64,000 nucleotides of DNA from an uncultured Acidobacteriaceae bacterium (GTDB lineage: Bacteria > Acidobacteriota > Terriglobia > Terriglobales > Acidobacteriaceae): positions 122,528 to 186,527 of the forward strand of contig CAIVDV010000040.1 in NCBI GenBank assembly GCA_903904755.1, read 5' to 3'. The notes below the pieces were generated by a model. It did no database searches. It was not told where the DNA came from and saw only the letters and a program-made list of their open reading frames with translations. The position numbers and the translations under genes are program-made. Positions 31,489 to 40,452 of this stretch are shown piece by piece. Each line of letters starts with the position of its first letter. Within the stretch, counting starts at the first letter, position 1.

Positions 31489-34137
31489 CTACTCCCACCC
31501 CCCCGACGCCACAAACCCCGCCCAATACCACGGCTGCGTACTCTGCCCCGCCGCACGCCGCTCCGCCAGCACCACCCTTGCCGCCAGCCACGCTGCCTCC
31601 GCCGCGCTTCGGTGCAGTTGCAGATGCTCCCGGTACAGCGCCCGCACATACTTCCGCGTCGCCTCATCCTCCACCGGCCACAGCGCCATCACAATCGACC
31701 GCGCCCCGGCAATGCGAAACGCCCGCTGCAGCCCCAGAACGCCTTCGTTGTCGCTCAACTCCCCGTTCCCCGTATTGCATCCCGAAAGCACCGCCCACTC
31801 CACCCCATGCAGATTCAGAGACGCAATCTGCTGCGCCGTCAGAATCGCGTCCTTCCGCCCGCTGTTCGCGCCCGCAAACACCAGCCCCGAATTCAGCAGC
31901 GGATTCCCGTTCCCGCAACTCTTGTTCAGCAGAAACGTATGCGTGGCAACGTGCAGCACCCGCGCATGCTCCGTCGCCCGCACAAATGCCTCAGCCGTCG
32001 CCGCCTGCCCCGTCAACACCGCCACCGCCTCACTCCCCTCCCAACGCTTCCACTCCGACGACAAATCCGTTGCCTCCTGCGCCGCCCCCGGCAGCAGCGG
32101 AAAGCGAACATTTTTCAAATCCTCACACGTCGCCGCCCCGCCCCGCAGTGTTGAGCCGGCCGCAGCAATCTCCTTGTCATCAAATGCCGGCCCACCCAAC
32201 ACCATCAGCCCGGCCTTCTTGGCAGCCGGCGCACTCGGCAACAAATCCCGCTCGCTTGAAAGCACATGCACCACCGGCCCCTTCTCCACCAGATAGCCGT
32301 CCCCCTCCGGCAAACTCGCAAACGGAACCAGATTCAGCAGCCTGTCCGGCACCACCATCACGATTCGCGCGCCCTTCCGCGCCTCAGCCAATGGATCCCA
32401 AATCGCCTTCCGCAGCTGCAGGCCCGCCTCCCGGTATGCCCGCTCATTCTGTGTCGAGCCCAGCCCCCCACTACTGGATTCCCGGTCTACACTCTTCCGC
32501 ATCGCCAGAACCAGTTCATCCACCGGCTTCAACGGCCCCAGATCAACCACCTGCACTTTCTCCCCGTCGCGGCGCATCACAAATGCTATGTAGCTGGTAG
32601 TAAACGTCCGCGCCGGGTCCACCTTGTCCACCACCGTTTTCGCATACGCCAAGTACGAAACCAGCACAGCTCCCGGCGGCAAACTGGCGCGCAACTCCTT
32701 CACCGTTGCCGCGTCCTGTCGCTCATCGGCCCGCACCGCCGCACTGTGCTCGGCCAGTTGCCGCTCAATCTTCTCCATCTGCGCATTCGCCGTCGCCAGC
32801 ACCTTGCTCTTGTCCTTCGTACCGGGTTTTATCCCGTCTGCTTCCAGAACCTGATTCCGCGCATGGTTCAGCGCCTCCAGCAGCCGCCCCACCTCCGGGT
32901 CGTGCGAAGCGTTCAGGTTTCGCTGCCGCCGCGCCATCTCATCGGCCACCAGCGCCCGCGACCGAATCACCTCATGGTACGTTTCGTCGACGGCCATCTC
33001 CGGATGCTTTGCCAGCACCGAAAGTGCAACGTTCAGCCCCATCGGCCGCCGCTTGAAATACTCCAAAGCCTGCCGCTCCGGCAATATACGAGCCTGTAAA
33101 ACAACCTTCTCGCGCCCCAGCCGCGAAGCCGTAAGCCCTTCCGCAACCGCACGCTGCAACTCGCCACCCGAAGCCAGCGAACGCGCATACCCAAAGTGGT
33201 CCCACGCCAGTGAATCCGAATTCAGCAGTGGATTCGCCAGGGCTAGCCGATAGTCATTCCATGCTGACTCAAACTCGCCCGTACGCGTATACAACTCCGC
33301 CAAGTTCGCTTGAATATTGGCCAGCAGCGAACTCTCCGGCCCATTGGCCCGCGTAATCAGCTCAACTGCGTTGTTGTAGTGCTCAATGGCCTTGGGCAAA
33401 TCCTGCGCCCACATATACTGCGTCGCAGTATCACTTTCCACAGTGCCAAGCAGAACATCGTCAACCTTCGCACTGCGGGCAATCTCCAGCGCCTCCTGTT
33501 GATCCGCGAGCGCACCCGTCTGGTCATGGACAAGGTACTTCAGCTGGGCCCGGTCGCTCAGCGATTCAATCACCAGCCCTTCGTTACCGGCCCTGCTCTT
33601 TTTGCCTGCATCCACCGCTTTCGTGGAGACCCTCAAGCCCACGGCATAATCGCCCAGAGACCGGCAAAGCTGCGCCAGCGTGTTCACCGCATACAGATAC
33701 GTCCCCGAATCAGGAAAACGCTTCTCGGCCGCTTCCATTGCCTGCTCTGCAAGTGGTCGCCCCTCTGCGGCCCGGTCCAACCTATCCAGAACCCGCGCAG
33801 CGTCCGTCAACGCTTCCAGCCACAATTCGCTTTCTTTCCCGGCTACCGCCTCGGAAACTGCCATCTCCCGGTGCGCGCTGTCCAGCGTCTCGGCGGTCGC
33901 CTCTTCCTCATCCACCTCAGCCTGAATCATCGCATGCAGCGCTCGAGCCACCTCCGCCGAGTTACCAGGATGCGCAACTTCCGCCGCTTTCACCGCCGCC
34001 GCTGCAACAACCGTCTTGCTGGCCGACGCTGCCCCCGGCTGCTGCGCCTCCGCCGGTCGCCCACCGGCAATCATCGCCGTCACTGCAACCAGCGCCAATC
34101 CAAATACCTGGACCTGTATTCTTGCTCGTATGCTCAT
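31489..34137 (-). CDS. Exported TPR-CHAT (caspase-like) protease
   Basis: 882 residues. A signal peptide (FGLALVAVTAMIAGGRPAEA) comes first. Helical TPR-like repeats fill ~40-450 (for example LLANIQANLAELYTRTGEF, LVIESLSDRAQLKYLVHDQ). The CHAT domain covers ~560-882, with the catalytic His near 731 in HVATHTF and the Cys near 787 in VLSGCNTGNGEL; the end LPWYWAGFV-like pattern is present as QPWYWAGFVASGG. CHAT is a caspase-like cysteine protease fold; TPRs usually sense partners. An exported form would act in the periplasm. It is the third gene of a same-strand set after a Sel1 protein and an MscS-like channel (139-bp gap). Confidence 0.88.
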   Translation of the reverse strand: MSIRARIQVQVFGLALVAVTAMIAGGRPAEAQQPGAASASKTVVAAAAVKAAEVAHPGNSAEVARALHAMIQAEVDEEEATAETLDSAHREMAVSEAVAGKESELWLEALTDAARVLDRLDRAAEGRPLAEQAMEAAEKRFPDSGTYLYAVNTLAQLCRSLGDYAVGLRVSTKAVDAGKKSRAGNEGLVIESLSDRAQLKYLVHDQTGALADQQEALEIARSAKVDDVLLGTVESDTATQYMWAQDLPKAIEHYNNAVELITRANGPESSLLANIQANLAELYTRTGEFESAWNDYRLALANPLLNSDSLAWDHFGYARSLASGGELQRAVAEGLTASRLGREKVVLQARILPERQALEYFKRRPMGLNVALSVLAKHPEMAVDETYHEVIRSRALVADEMARRQRNLNASHDPEVGRLLEALNHARNQVLEADGIKPGTKDKSKVLATANAQMEKIERQLAEHSAAVRADERQDAATVKELRASLPPGAVLVSYLAYAKTVVDKVDPARTFTTSYIAFVMRRDGEKVQVVDLGPLKPVDELVLAMRKSVDRESSSGGLGSTQNERAYREAGLQLRKAIWDPLAEARKGARIVMVVPDRLLNLVPFASLPEGDGYLVEKGPVVHVLSSERDLLPSAPAAKKAGLMVLGGPAFDDKEIAAAGSTLRGGAATCEDLKNVRFPLLPGAAQEATDLSSEWKRWEGSEAVAVLTGQAATAEAFVRATEHARVLHVATHTFLLNKSCGNGNPLLNSGLVFAGANSGRKDAILTAQQIASLNLHGVEWAVLSGCNTGNGELSDNEGVLGLQRAFRIAGARSIVMALWPVEDEATRKYVRALYREHLQLHRSAAEAAWLAARVVLAERRAAGQSTQPWYWAGFVASGGWE

Positions 34138-34276
34138 GCTCTAAGTCACGCCTTCACTCACAGGAGTCTGACAGAAGAAACTCCCCCAAGGCAATGGTCA
34201 CTGGGAACTCATCCTCTTTCGGGCAAGTGGCTCCTCGCAAGCTGGCAACTATCCCCAGCCAGCCCCGCCGGACCCC

Positions 34277-36100
34277 CTACTCTCCCTCCCCTGCCTTCCC
34301 CTCCTGCTGCAAGTCAATCGCCCGCTGATACAGCCGGTTCCGCACCCCAAACCGCTCTGAAGCCCGGGTCACATACCGCACATGCACCTCAATCCCAGCC
34401 CCCGCTGGCCGCAGATTCACGGTCGGCGCAGCGCTGAACAGGCTCAATCCGTCATCCCGCGAACCCCGCTTCCACTCCTGCTCCGCCACCTGCGTACTCT
34501 CCGCCGTCTCCTCCTCCACCGCCTCCCGTATCCGCTCCACCACCTCATGCATCTTCTCCGACGAGGGAATCGTCACCCGTACCTCATCCCACATCCACTG
34601 CCCTTCCGTAGAGAAGTTGAAGTATTGCCCACGAATGGCAAAGTTGTTCAGGAACGTAATCCGCCGCCCCGTCGGGTGCCCCTTCTCGGCCAGCGCCCCA
34701 GTCTCCAGCAGCGTCGTGCTCATCAGCCCGATATCGGTTACCTCGCCACCCACCCCGTTGATCTCCACCCAGTCGCCCACCCGAATTCCATTCCGCCCCA
34801 TCAGCACAAACCACCCAAAAAACGCCAGAATAAAGTCCTGCAGCGCAATCGTCAGCCCCGCCGTGGACAACCCCAGCACCGTGCTCATCTGCCTCGGCCA
34901 CCCAAACACCACCAGCAATATCAGCAGCCCGCCCACCAGTTGTATCGCCAGCCGAAGCACGGAGTGCAGCGTCCGCATCTGCCGCCTGTCCAGACCCGGC
35001 CTCCCCATCACATGCCGTACCAGCCCGTCGCACAGTACCACGCAAATCAGCAGAAACGCAATCACGCCTACCGACCGCAGCATCAGGTGTAGCAAAATCC
35101 GCCGCTGCAGCACCAGTTGCGCCCCCCACTTCCCATACTCCGCCGCCAGCTTCTCCTCGGTCTCTATCCGGTCGTTCAAAATGCTCTGCAGTTGCCGCTC
35201 CAGCCCGCGCGCCTTCAAATTCGCCAGCTTCGATTGCCCACCCTCACCAGCCGCCGCCGCGCCCGCCTTCTGCCCCACCTCGCTCTGCTTTGCTTTCAGC
35301 TCCGCAATATCCGCCTCTGCCTGCTGCTGCGCTTGCCGAATCAGCCCAGACCGCTCCATCAGACCCTGCCACGCCTGAACCCTGCTCGCCAGCGTCCCTT
35401 TCTGCTTGGCAGACTCCACCGCCACTTCGCCCGCCCCATGCAGGCCGCTGTCATACTTGCTCATCAGCGCCTCGTGCGCCGCCAACTCCCCCTGGATCTG
35501 CGAAGCGTTGTCGCCCGACACCCGGTCCAGTTCCTCCCGCGCATCTGTCAACTGGTCGCTGTCCAGCCCCAATTGCGCCTTCGCAACCTCCAGATCATCG
35601 CCGCCCTCCGCCGCCTTCGCCGTCCCTGCCTTCGGAGTCAACCGGTCCAACTCTGCCTGGTCTTCCTTCACCAGCTCCGCCAGTTGGTCCACCCGCTGCG
35701 ACAGCGCAATCGCAGGCCCCGTCAAATTCACCTGCTGCACCTGTGCAGCCGCCTGCCGCAGCGCAAACGCAAACGCCTGGTCCACCTCGTGGTCCGCCAG
35801 CCGCTCCGCCTCGCGGGCATGCTCCTTCTCTTCCACCGTCACAGCCAGCCCAGCCAGCGCCTCCGCCGTCTGCCACGGACGCAGATCCACCAGCGTCTTC
35901 TGCGCCCCCGACAAACTCTGCCCACTTGCCCGGGCCCGAAGAAACGGCAAATTCGCCATTGCATCCCGCGTCGTCCACGTCAATGCCAGGCACGCCCCCA
36001 GCACCCCCACCAGTACCGCCAGCAGAATCACACTTGCCGGGCTGAACAGGCGTTTCTTCGCCACTGCATCGGAAATCGGGGGAGAGGGAATCTTTGCCAT
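34277..36100 (-). CDS. MscS-family mechanosensitive channel with long periplasmic coiled coil
   Basis: 607 residues. A first membrane helix lies near 20-42 (VILLAVLVGVLGACLALTW). A long Ala/Glu/Gln-rich coiled coil (~65-325) follows, then three further helices (~335-440). The MscS pore/beta domain is recognisable by TVLGLSTAGLTIALQDFILAFFG-type pore helix and GDWVEINGVGGEVTDIGLMSTTL. It is built like the larger MscK/YbiO/YnaI group rather than small MscS. It releases ions on membrane tension. It is flanked by Sel1 and CHAT genes on the same strand. Confidence 0.9.
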   Translation of the reverse strand: MAKIPSPPISDAVAKKRLFSPASVILLAVLVGVLGACLALTWTTRDAMANLPFLRARASGQSLSGAQKTLVDLRPWQTAEALAGLAVTVEEKEHAREAERLADHEVDQAFAFALRQAAAQVQQVNLTGPAIALSQRVDQLAELVKEDQAELDRLTPKAGTAKAAEGGDDLEVAKAQLGLDSDQLTDAREELDRVSGDNASQIQGELAAHEALMSKYDSGLHGAGEVAVESAKQKGTLASRVQAWQGLMERSGLIRQAQQQAEADIAELKAKQSEVGQKAGAAAAGEGGQSKLANLKARGLERQLQSILNDRIETEEKLAAEYGKWGAQLVLQRRILLHLMLRSVGVIAFLLICVVLCDGLVRHVMGRPGLDRRQMRTLHSVLRLAIQLVGGLLILLVVFGWPRQMSTVLGLSTAGLTIALQDFILAFFGWFVLMGRNGIRVGDWVEINGVGGEVTDIGLMSTTLLETGALAEKGHPTGRRITFLNNFAIRGQYFNFSTEGQWMWDEVRVTIPSSEKMHEVVERIREAVEEETAESTQVAEQEWKRGSRDDGLSLFSAAPTVNLRPAGAGIEVHVRYVTRASERFGVRNRLYQRAIDLQQEGKAGEGE

Positions 36101-36200
36101 GCCTCCATCCTCGCAGGTCTGCCGCGTTCCTTCGGTTCAAATAAGGTCAATCCCGGCCTCTGTCACCAGCCCACAGATTCCCAGCGACAACGGAATCCCC

Positions 36201-36980
36201 CTACTTCTGGCGCTCCCCCAGCCACTTCGCAGCCCGCGCCTTGGCCACCGCCAAATCCGCCGCCGCCAGCCGAGCCCCCACACTGTCCCGCGCCTTCGTG
36301 GCCTCCTGCTGCCGCGCCCCTGCCGAGGAGCCAGCGGCAATATCAAACCAGAAATACGCCTCAACATAGTCCTTCGCAACCCCCTGGCCAGACACATACA
36401 TCGCGCCAAGGTTGTATTGCGCCCGCGCCAGACCCTGTTCGGCCGCCTTCCGGTACCACCCTGCCGCCTGAGCATAATCCTGCTCAACACCTGTTCCGTT
36501 GTCGTACAGCAGCGCCAGGTTAAACTGCGCAGCGGCATTGCCCCGCCCCGCCGCTCTGCGATACAAATCCAGCGCCTGCGTCGCATCCTGCGGCACACCC
36601 AGCCCACGCTCGTACAGTGAACCCAGGTTAAACTCCGCCTCTGAGACTCCCTGCAGCGCCGCCTTCCGATACCACCCCGCAGCCTGTGCGTAGTTCTGCG
36701 TTACCCCCACACCCTTGTCATACATCAAGCCAAGATTCAACTCCGCCTGGGCATTGCCCTGCGCCGCAGCCTTCCCGAACCACAGCACCGCCTTCGCATC
36801 ATCTGCCTCAACCCCATTGCCCTGCGAGTACGCCACCCCCACCAGGTATTGCGACTGCGCATCCCCGCCATCCGCCTTCGCCTGCAAGGCCGCATCCATC
36901 CCCTTCCCCTGCGCCAATACGACAGTTCCCATCAACACAATCACAGCAACACAAACCATCCACCCAAAGCGCGCCTTCAT
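36201..36980 (-). CDS. Secreted Sel1-repeat protein
   Basis: 259 residues. A signal peptide (WMVCVAVIVLMGTVVLAQG) precedes about five 36-residue Sel1-like repeats (YLVGVAYSQGNGVEADDAKA, LNLGLMYDKGVGVTQNYAQA, FNLGSLYERGLGVPQDATQA, FNLALLYDNGTGVEQDYAQA, YNLGAMYVSGQGVAKDYVEA). Such solenoids act as adaptors in periplasmic or cell-surface complexes. The gene comes first in the minus-strand series Sel1-MscS-CHAT, with a 100-bp gap before the channel. Its partner is unknown. Confidence 0.92.
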   Translation of the reverse strand: MKARFGWMVCVAVIVLMGTVVLAQGKGMDAALQAKADGGDAQSQYLVGVAYSQGNGVEADDAKAVLWFGKAAAQGNAQAELNLGLMYDKGVGVTQNYAQAAGWYRKAALQGVSEAEFNLGSLYERGLGVPQDATQALDLYRRAAGRGNAAAQFNLALLYDNGTGVEQDYAQAAGWYRKAAEQGLARAQYNLGAMYVSGQGVAKDYVEAYFWFDIAAGSSAGARQQEATKARDSVGARLAAADLAVAKARAAKWLGERQK

Positions 36981-37144
36981 CTACCCCTCCAAAACTCAAT
37001 CAACAGACTAATCCTCCTGCCCGCCATCCGTTTGTCTCCACCGTCACACTCCCCACGGCACCTGCCCAAACCACCTGGCCGAAATAACAATCTTTTGATA
37101 TTTCCTGTTATTCCGGCGCATCCTCAAGGGCACTGGAAAACCCC

Positions 37145-37404
37145 ATGAAGGTCTCGCTTACCCCTGAACTCGAGCAGTTCGTCGCAGCCAAAGTCGATTC
37201 CGGCCGCTACACCTCCGCCAGCGAGGCCGTCCGCGAAACCCTCCGCCTCCTCGAAGATCAGGACCTCGACCGCCGAGCCCCCTCCCCGCATTCCAGCAGG
37301 AACTCGACGCCCGCATCGCCGCCCTCGACCGCGGCGAATATCTGACCCCGGAATCTCTTCGCGAGCGCATCCGTCAAAAATCCGCCCAGCGGCGCGCAAT
37401 CTAG
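37145..37404 (+). pseudogene. parD: ParD-family antitoxin, frameshifted and without a toxin
   Basis: The first ~42 residues read as a good ParD (MKVSLTPELEQFVAAKV, SASEAVRETLRLLEDQD). At about 37,275, in the C-rich run GAGCCCCCTCCCC, the frame is lost. The expected continuation (FQQELDARIAALDRGEYL to RIRQKSAQRRAI) appears in the frame one base back and ends at a TAG, consistent with a single-base deletion. No ParE/RelE gene follows; the next gene is on the other strand. It is either a decayed orphan antitoxin or a sequencing error in a homopolymer. Confidence 0.8.
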
Positions 37405-37409
37405 CTAGC

Positions 37410-38348
37410 CTACTTCCCCACCAACCCCCGCCCCCGCAGCCACGTCTCCAGCAGCCCCGGCCACTGGTCCAGCGACGGATTCCCCATCCCCAGCCCGCTC
37501 CCATGCTGCCCATGGGCAAAGATATGCATCTCCACCGGAACCCCGGCCCCCAGCAGCGCCTCGTAGTACTTCAGCGCCTGCTCCACCGGAACCACACTGT
37601 CATCGGTCGTGTGGTAGATAAACGTCGGCGGAGTATCCTTCGTCACAAACATGTCCGGCGAATATGCCTTCTGCAGCGCCTCGCACTGGTCCATCACATC
37701 GGCCAGTACGCAATACGTCAGGTGCGCCTTGTTCGTCGAAACCCCGCCAATCCACGGATACCCCAGCACTGCAAAATCCGGCCGGCTCGACTCCCGCTCA
37801 ATCGGGTCCTCCGCATCCGCCTTCCCCGCCACAAACTGCGTCGAGCTCAACCCCGCCAAATGCCCGCCCGCCGAGAACCCAATCACCCCAATCTGGTCCG
37901 CCTTCAGGTGATAATCCCGCGCACGCGCACGCACCAGTTGCACCGCCCGCCGCGCATCCACCAGCGGCACCGGCAGCAGATACTTCTTCCCCAGCCGGTA
38001 GTGCAGCACAAACGCCGTAAACCCACGGCTCGTAAACCAGTTCGCCACCTGCCGCCCTTCCAGGTTGCTGGCCTCCATCATGTACGCCCCACCCGGAAAC
38101 ACAATCACCGCCGACCCGTTCCCCTGGCCCTCCTGTGGCGGCAGCACCGTCAGCCACGGCACATCCTCGCACGCCGTTCCCTTCGCTCCCGGCGCATCTC
38201 CCGCCCACAGTCGAATCGTCGAAACCTGAAGAAAATCATTCTTCGCAGCCGCCTCCGGACACCCCGCCGCCGCGCCCTGGGCAACACCGATCCCCAAACC
38301 CAAAGCCAGCCCAAACGCCAGCACCGTCAATCCACGCCAAACTCTCAC
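37410..38348 (-). CDS. Secreted alpha/beta hydrolase (acetyl-xylan esterase/lipase-like)
   Basis: 312 residues. A signal peptide (LTVLAFGLALGLGIGVAQG) is followed by an oxyanion segment IVFPGGAYMMEA (in place of HGGG), nucleophile elbow GFSAGGHLAG near 160, acid in TTDDSVVPVEQ near 250, and His in FAHGQHGSGLG near 285. This is the order of BD-FAE/XynB-type acetyl-xylan esterases. It is likely periplasmic and active on acylated sugars, but the substrate is inferred. It stands alone between parD and bshC. Confidence 0.87.
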   Translation of the reverse strand: MRVWRGLTVLAFGLALGLGIGVAQGAAAGCPEAAAKNDFLQVSTIRLWAGDAPGAKGTACEDVPWLTVLPPQEGQGNGSAVIVFPGGAYMMEASNLEGRQVANWFTSRGFTAFVLHYRLGKKYLLPVPLVDARRAVQLVRARARDYHLKADQIGVIGFSAGGHLAGLSSTQFVAGKADAEDPIERESSRPDFAVLGYPWIGGVSTNKAHLTYCVLADVMDQCEALQKAYSPDMFVTKDTPPTFIYHTTDDSVVPVEQALKYYEALLGAGVPVEMHIFAHGQHGSGLGMGNPSLDQWPGLLETWLRGRGLVGK

Positions 38349-38410
38349 AGTGAGCCTCCAGCGCCGGTCGGCGCATCGGCCAAATCATACGGAAGCAGCC
38401 CATCCACTGG

Positions 38411-40024
38411 CTACAAGCGAATCTCCACATGCCCCGGCCCGCCCGCTCCAGCCGTCACCATCGCGTCCACCAGCGGCTCCCCATACCGGGCGATAAAGTA
38501 CGCTGCCCCAATCAGCCGCTCCTGCAATCCCCCATGCGGATACAGCGCATTCGTCACCGCCTCCGCATGCCGCCCCAGGCTCTCATCGCGCTGCAGTTGA
38601 TGGTTCGCCGCCATCCGCCGCAGCCGGTTCATCTGGTACCGCATCTTGTTCGCAGAAATCCCCGCCGACCGCCCCAGATCCGCATCCAGCCTGCCCATGT
38701 ACTCGGTCAGCGCCGTCAGCTCCGCGTCCAGCGCATTCCCCGCGTTGGCCAGCATCCGCTTGCCCTCAATCGGCATCGCCCGCGCCGCCAGCCGCTGCGC
38801 CAGCGCATCCGCCGTATGCTCAAACACCGTCTCCAGCGTCAGATCATGCCGCGCCATCACCTCGGCAATTCCCGGCTCAATCAGCGTCGCGCTCAGCCGC
38901 GGCACCACCGGCGTCTTCCGCCCCAGCACCCGTTCAAACAGCACCGCCGACTGAGCAAAATACGCAATCTCCGCCGGCCCGCCCACATACACCGCCGTCG
39001 GCAAAATCGTGTCTTCAAACAACGGCCGCAACAGCGCACTCGGCGATATCCGCTCCGGCTCCGACTCCAATATCCCCAGCAGCTCCCCGGTCGAGTAGGT
39101 CGCCTTCCCCGCCTGCCACAATCCCTGCGGCTCTTCCGCTGTCGCCCGCGTCCGCTTCAGCGCAACCCGCGCTCCCGTGCCCTCTTCCAGCAGAAACAGC
39201 AAGCTCCCCCGCTCCTGCACCGCCACCTGCGCATGATATCCAGCCGCCACAATCGCCCGGTTCTGCTCCACCAGCGCGTCATGCAGTTCGTCGGCCCGCT
39301 CCAGGGCCGCCCGCAGCACCGGCGCGCCCAGCCGGTGCGCCTCCCGCCCGCTCGGGTCCAGCACCAGCAACCCATGGCTAGCAAACACCTTCCGGTAAAA
39401 CTCCTGGAAGGCCCCCGCCAGGGTATTTCCCGGCCGGTAAGCCGCCGTCAGCCACTCCATTGCGTCACTGTAGCCCAGCAGTTCCCACGCCTCATCCAGC
39501 AGCGGCCCAATCGTCTCGTCCAGCACCACGCCGCCCACCGGCACCGCTGCCTTGGGAGTCTGTCCATAAACCAGCCGCTTCAGCGCCCGCCGCTGCGGAA
39601 ACGTCACATGGTTGATCTCGGCAAAGTCATGGTCTTCGCTCGCCAGCCAGAACACCGGCAAGTGCTCCTGCCCCGCCGCTGTCGCCTCCTTCGCCAGCGC
39701 AATCGCCGTCGCAGCCTTCAGCGGAGTAAATCCCGGCCCACCAAACAGCCCCACCTGCTGGCCCGTCACCACCACATTCGCCCCGGCCTTCAGCTTCTCC
39801 AGTTGCGCTTCGCTGCCAGGATTCTGCTCCAGCAGCACCGCAGCCAGCGCCCCTCGCTCCGCCGCCGTATGCGGCAGCTTTGCCGTCTCCCAGCCCCGGT
39901 CCGTAGGCCCCGCGGCGTACCACGCAGCAGTCGCATCCTTCCGCGCCAACTCCCCGGCACAGAAGTCCAAAAATATCCGGTGCAACCCCGGAATCACGTC
40001 AATCGGATGCGTCTCTACCGTCAA
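38411..40024 (-). CDS. bshC: Bacillithiol biosynthesis cysteine-adding enzyme BshC
   Basis: 537 residues from a TTG start (MTVETHPIDVIPGL) with GAGAG seven bases upstream; the track's TTG 51 bp earlier adds MGISVACWGG, which does not resemble a BshC start. Family motifs are VVVTGQQVGLFGGPGFTPLKA, LPVFWLASEDHDFAEIN, and the C-terminal AYFIARYGEPLVDAM. BshC adds cysteine to glucosamine-malate in the last step of bacillithiol synthesis. Together with ypdA it indicates bacillithiol use; bshA and bshB are not in the window. Confidence 0.93.
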   Translation of the reverse strand: MTVETHPIDVIPGLHRIFLDFCAGELARKDATAAWYAAGPTDRGWETAKLPHTAAERGALAAVLLEQNPGSEAQLEKLKAGANVVVTGQQVGLFGGPGFTPLKAATAIALAKEATAAGQEHLPVFWLASEDHDFAEINHVTFPQRRALKRLVYGQTPKAAVPVGGVVLDETIGPLLDEAWELLGYSDAMEWLTAAYRPGNTLAGAFQEFYRKVFASHGLLVLDPSGREAHRLGAPVLRAALERADELHDALVEQNRAIVAAGYHAQVAVQERGSLLFLLEEGTGARVALKRTRATAEEPQGLWQAGKATYSTGELLGILESEPERISPSALLRPLFEDTILPTAVYVGGPAEIAYFAQSAVLFERVLGRKTPVVPRLSATLIEPGIAEVMARHDLTLETVFEHTADALAQRLAARAMPIEGKRMLANAGNALDAELTALTEYMGRLDADLGRSAGISANKMRYQMNRLRRMAANHQLQRDESLGRHAEAVTNALYPHGGLQERLIGAAYFIARYGEPLVDAMVTAGAGGPGHVEIRL

Positions 40025-40452
40025 TGCGCTGCTCTCATATCTCTGCCCGCCCCAGCAGGCTACTGAAATACCCAATGGGAAATGACTTGTGAAAAGTACA
40101 GCCTTCCCGTGCCACCCAAAAACTCAAATACGCCGAGCTTTGTGAAAGGGCACGACTTCAGTCGTGCCGAAAATGCCTGACAAAAAGAATGTGGGCCGTA
40201 GCCCCTGAGGGATGCTCTTTCTCTGCCTTCCCCAAATTCTCACCTTCCAAGGCCCAAACTACATCCCAGTGTATCGCCTCACGCTGCATACACTTCCCGC
40301 GCAACCCACTCCTCCAGATGCACCACCGCCCCTCTGGGATGCAACCTTCCCACCCCCAAAACTGTCTTCCTTTGCACTCGCCCGACCTCTCTCTTGGTGT
40401 TACCGTTATCGGGACAGCACTTTCAATCCGTAGCACTTCAAGGACAACACCC
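40025..40452. other. 428-bp interval between bshC and the NUDIX gene
   Basis: Divergent promoter region. It holds a GGCACGAC-TTCA-GTCGTGCC hairpin and, 22 bp later, GTGGGCCGTAGCCCCTGAGGG, which together look like one composite dispersed repeat. The right 200 bp are pyrimidine-rich with no recognised site. No gene is seen. Confidence 0.55.
40149..40213 (+). repeat. Composite palindromic repeat (GGCACGAC hairpin + TAGCCCCTGAGGG arm)
   Basis: A perfect 8-bp stem with loop TTCA is followed by a second short inverted arm GGGC..GCCC ending TGAGGG. The arrangement resembles two-hairpin REP/BIME elements of other genomes; there is a single copy here. Confidence 0.55.
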
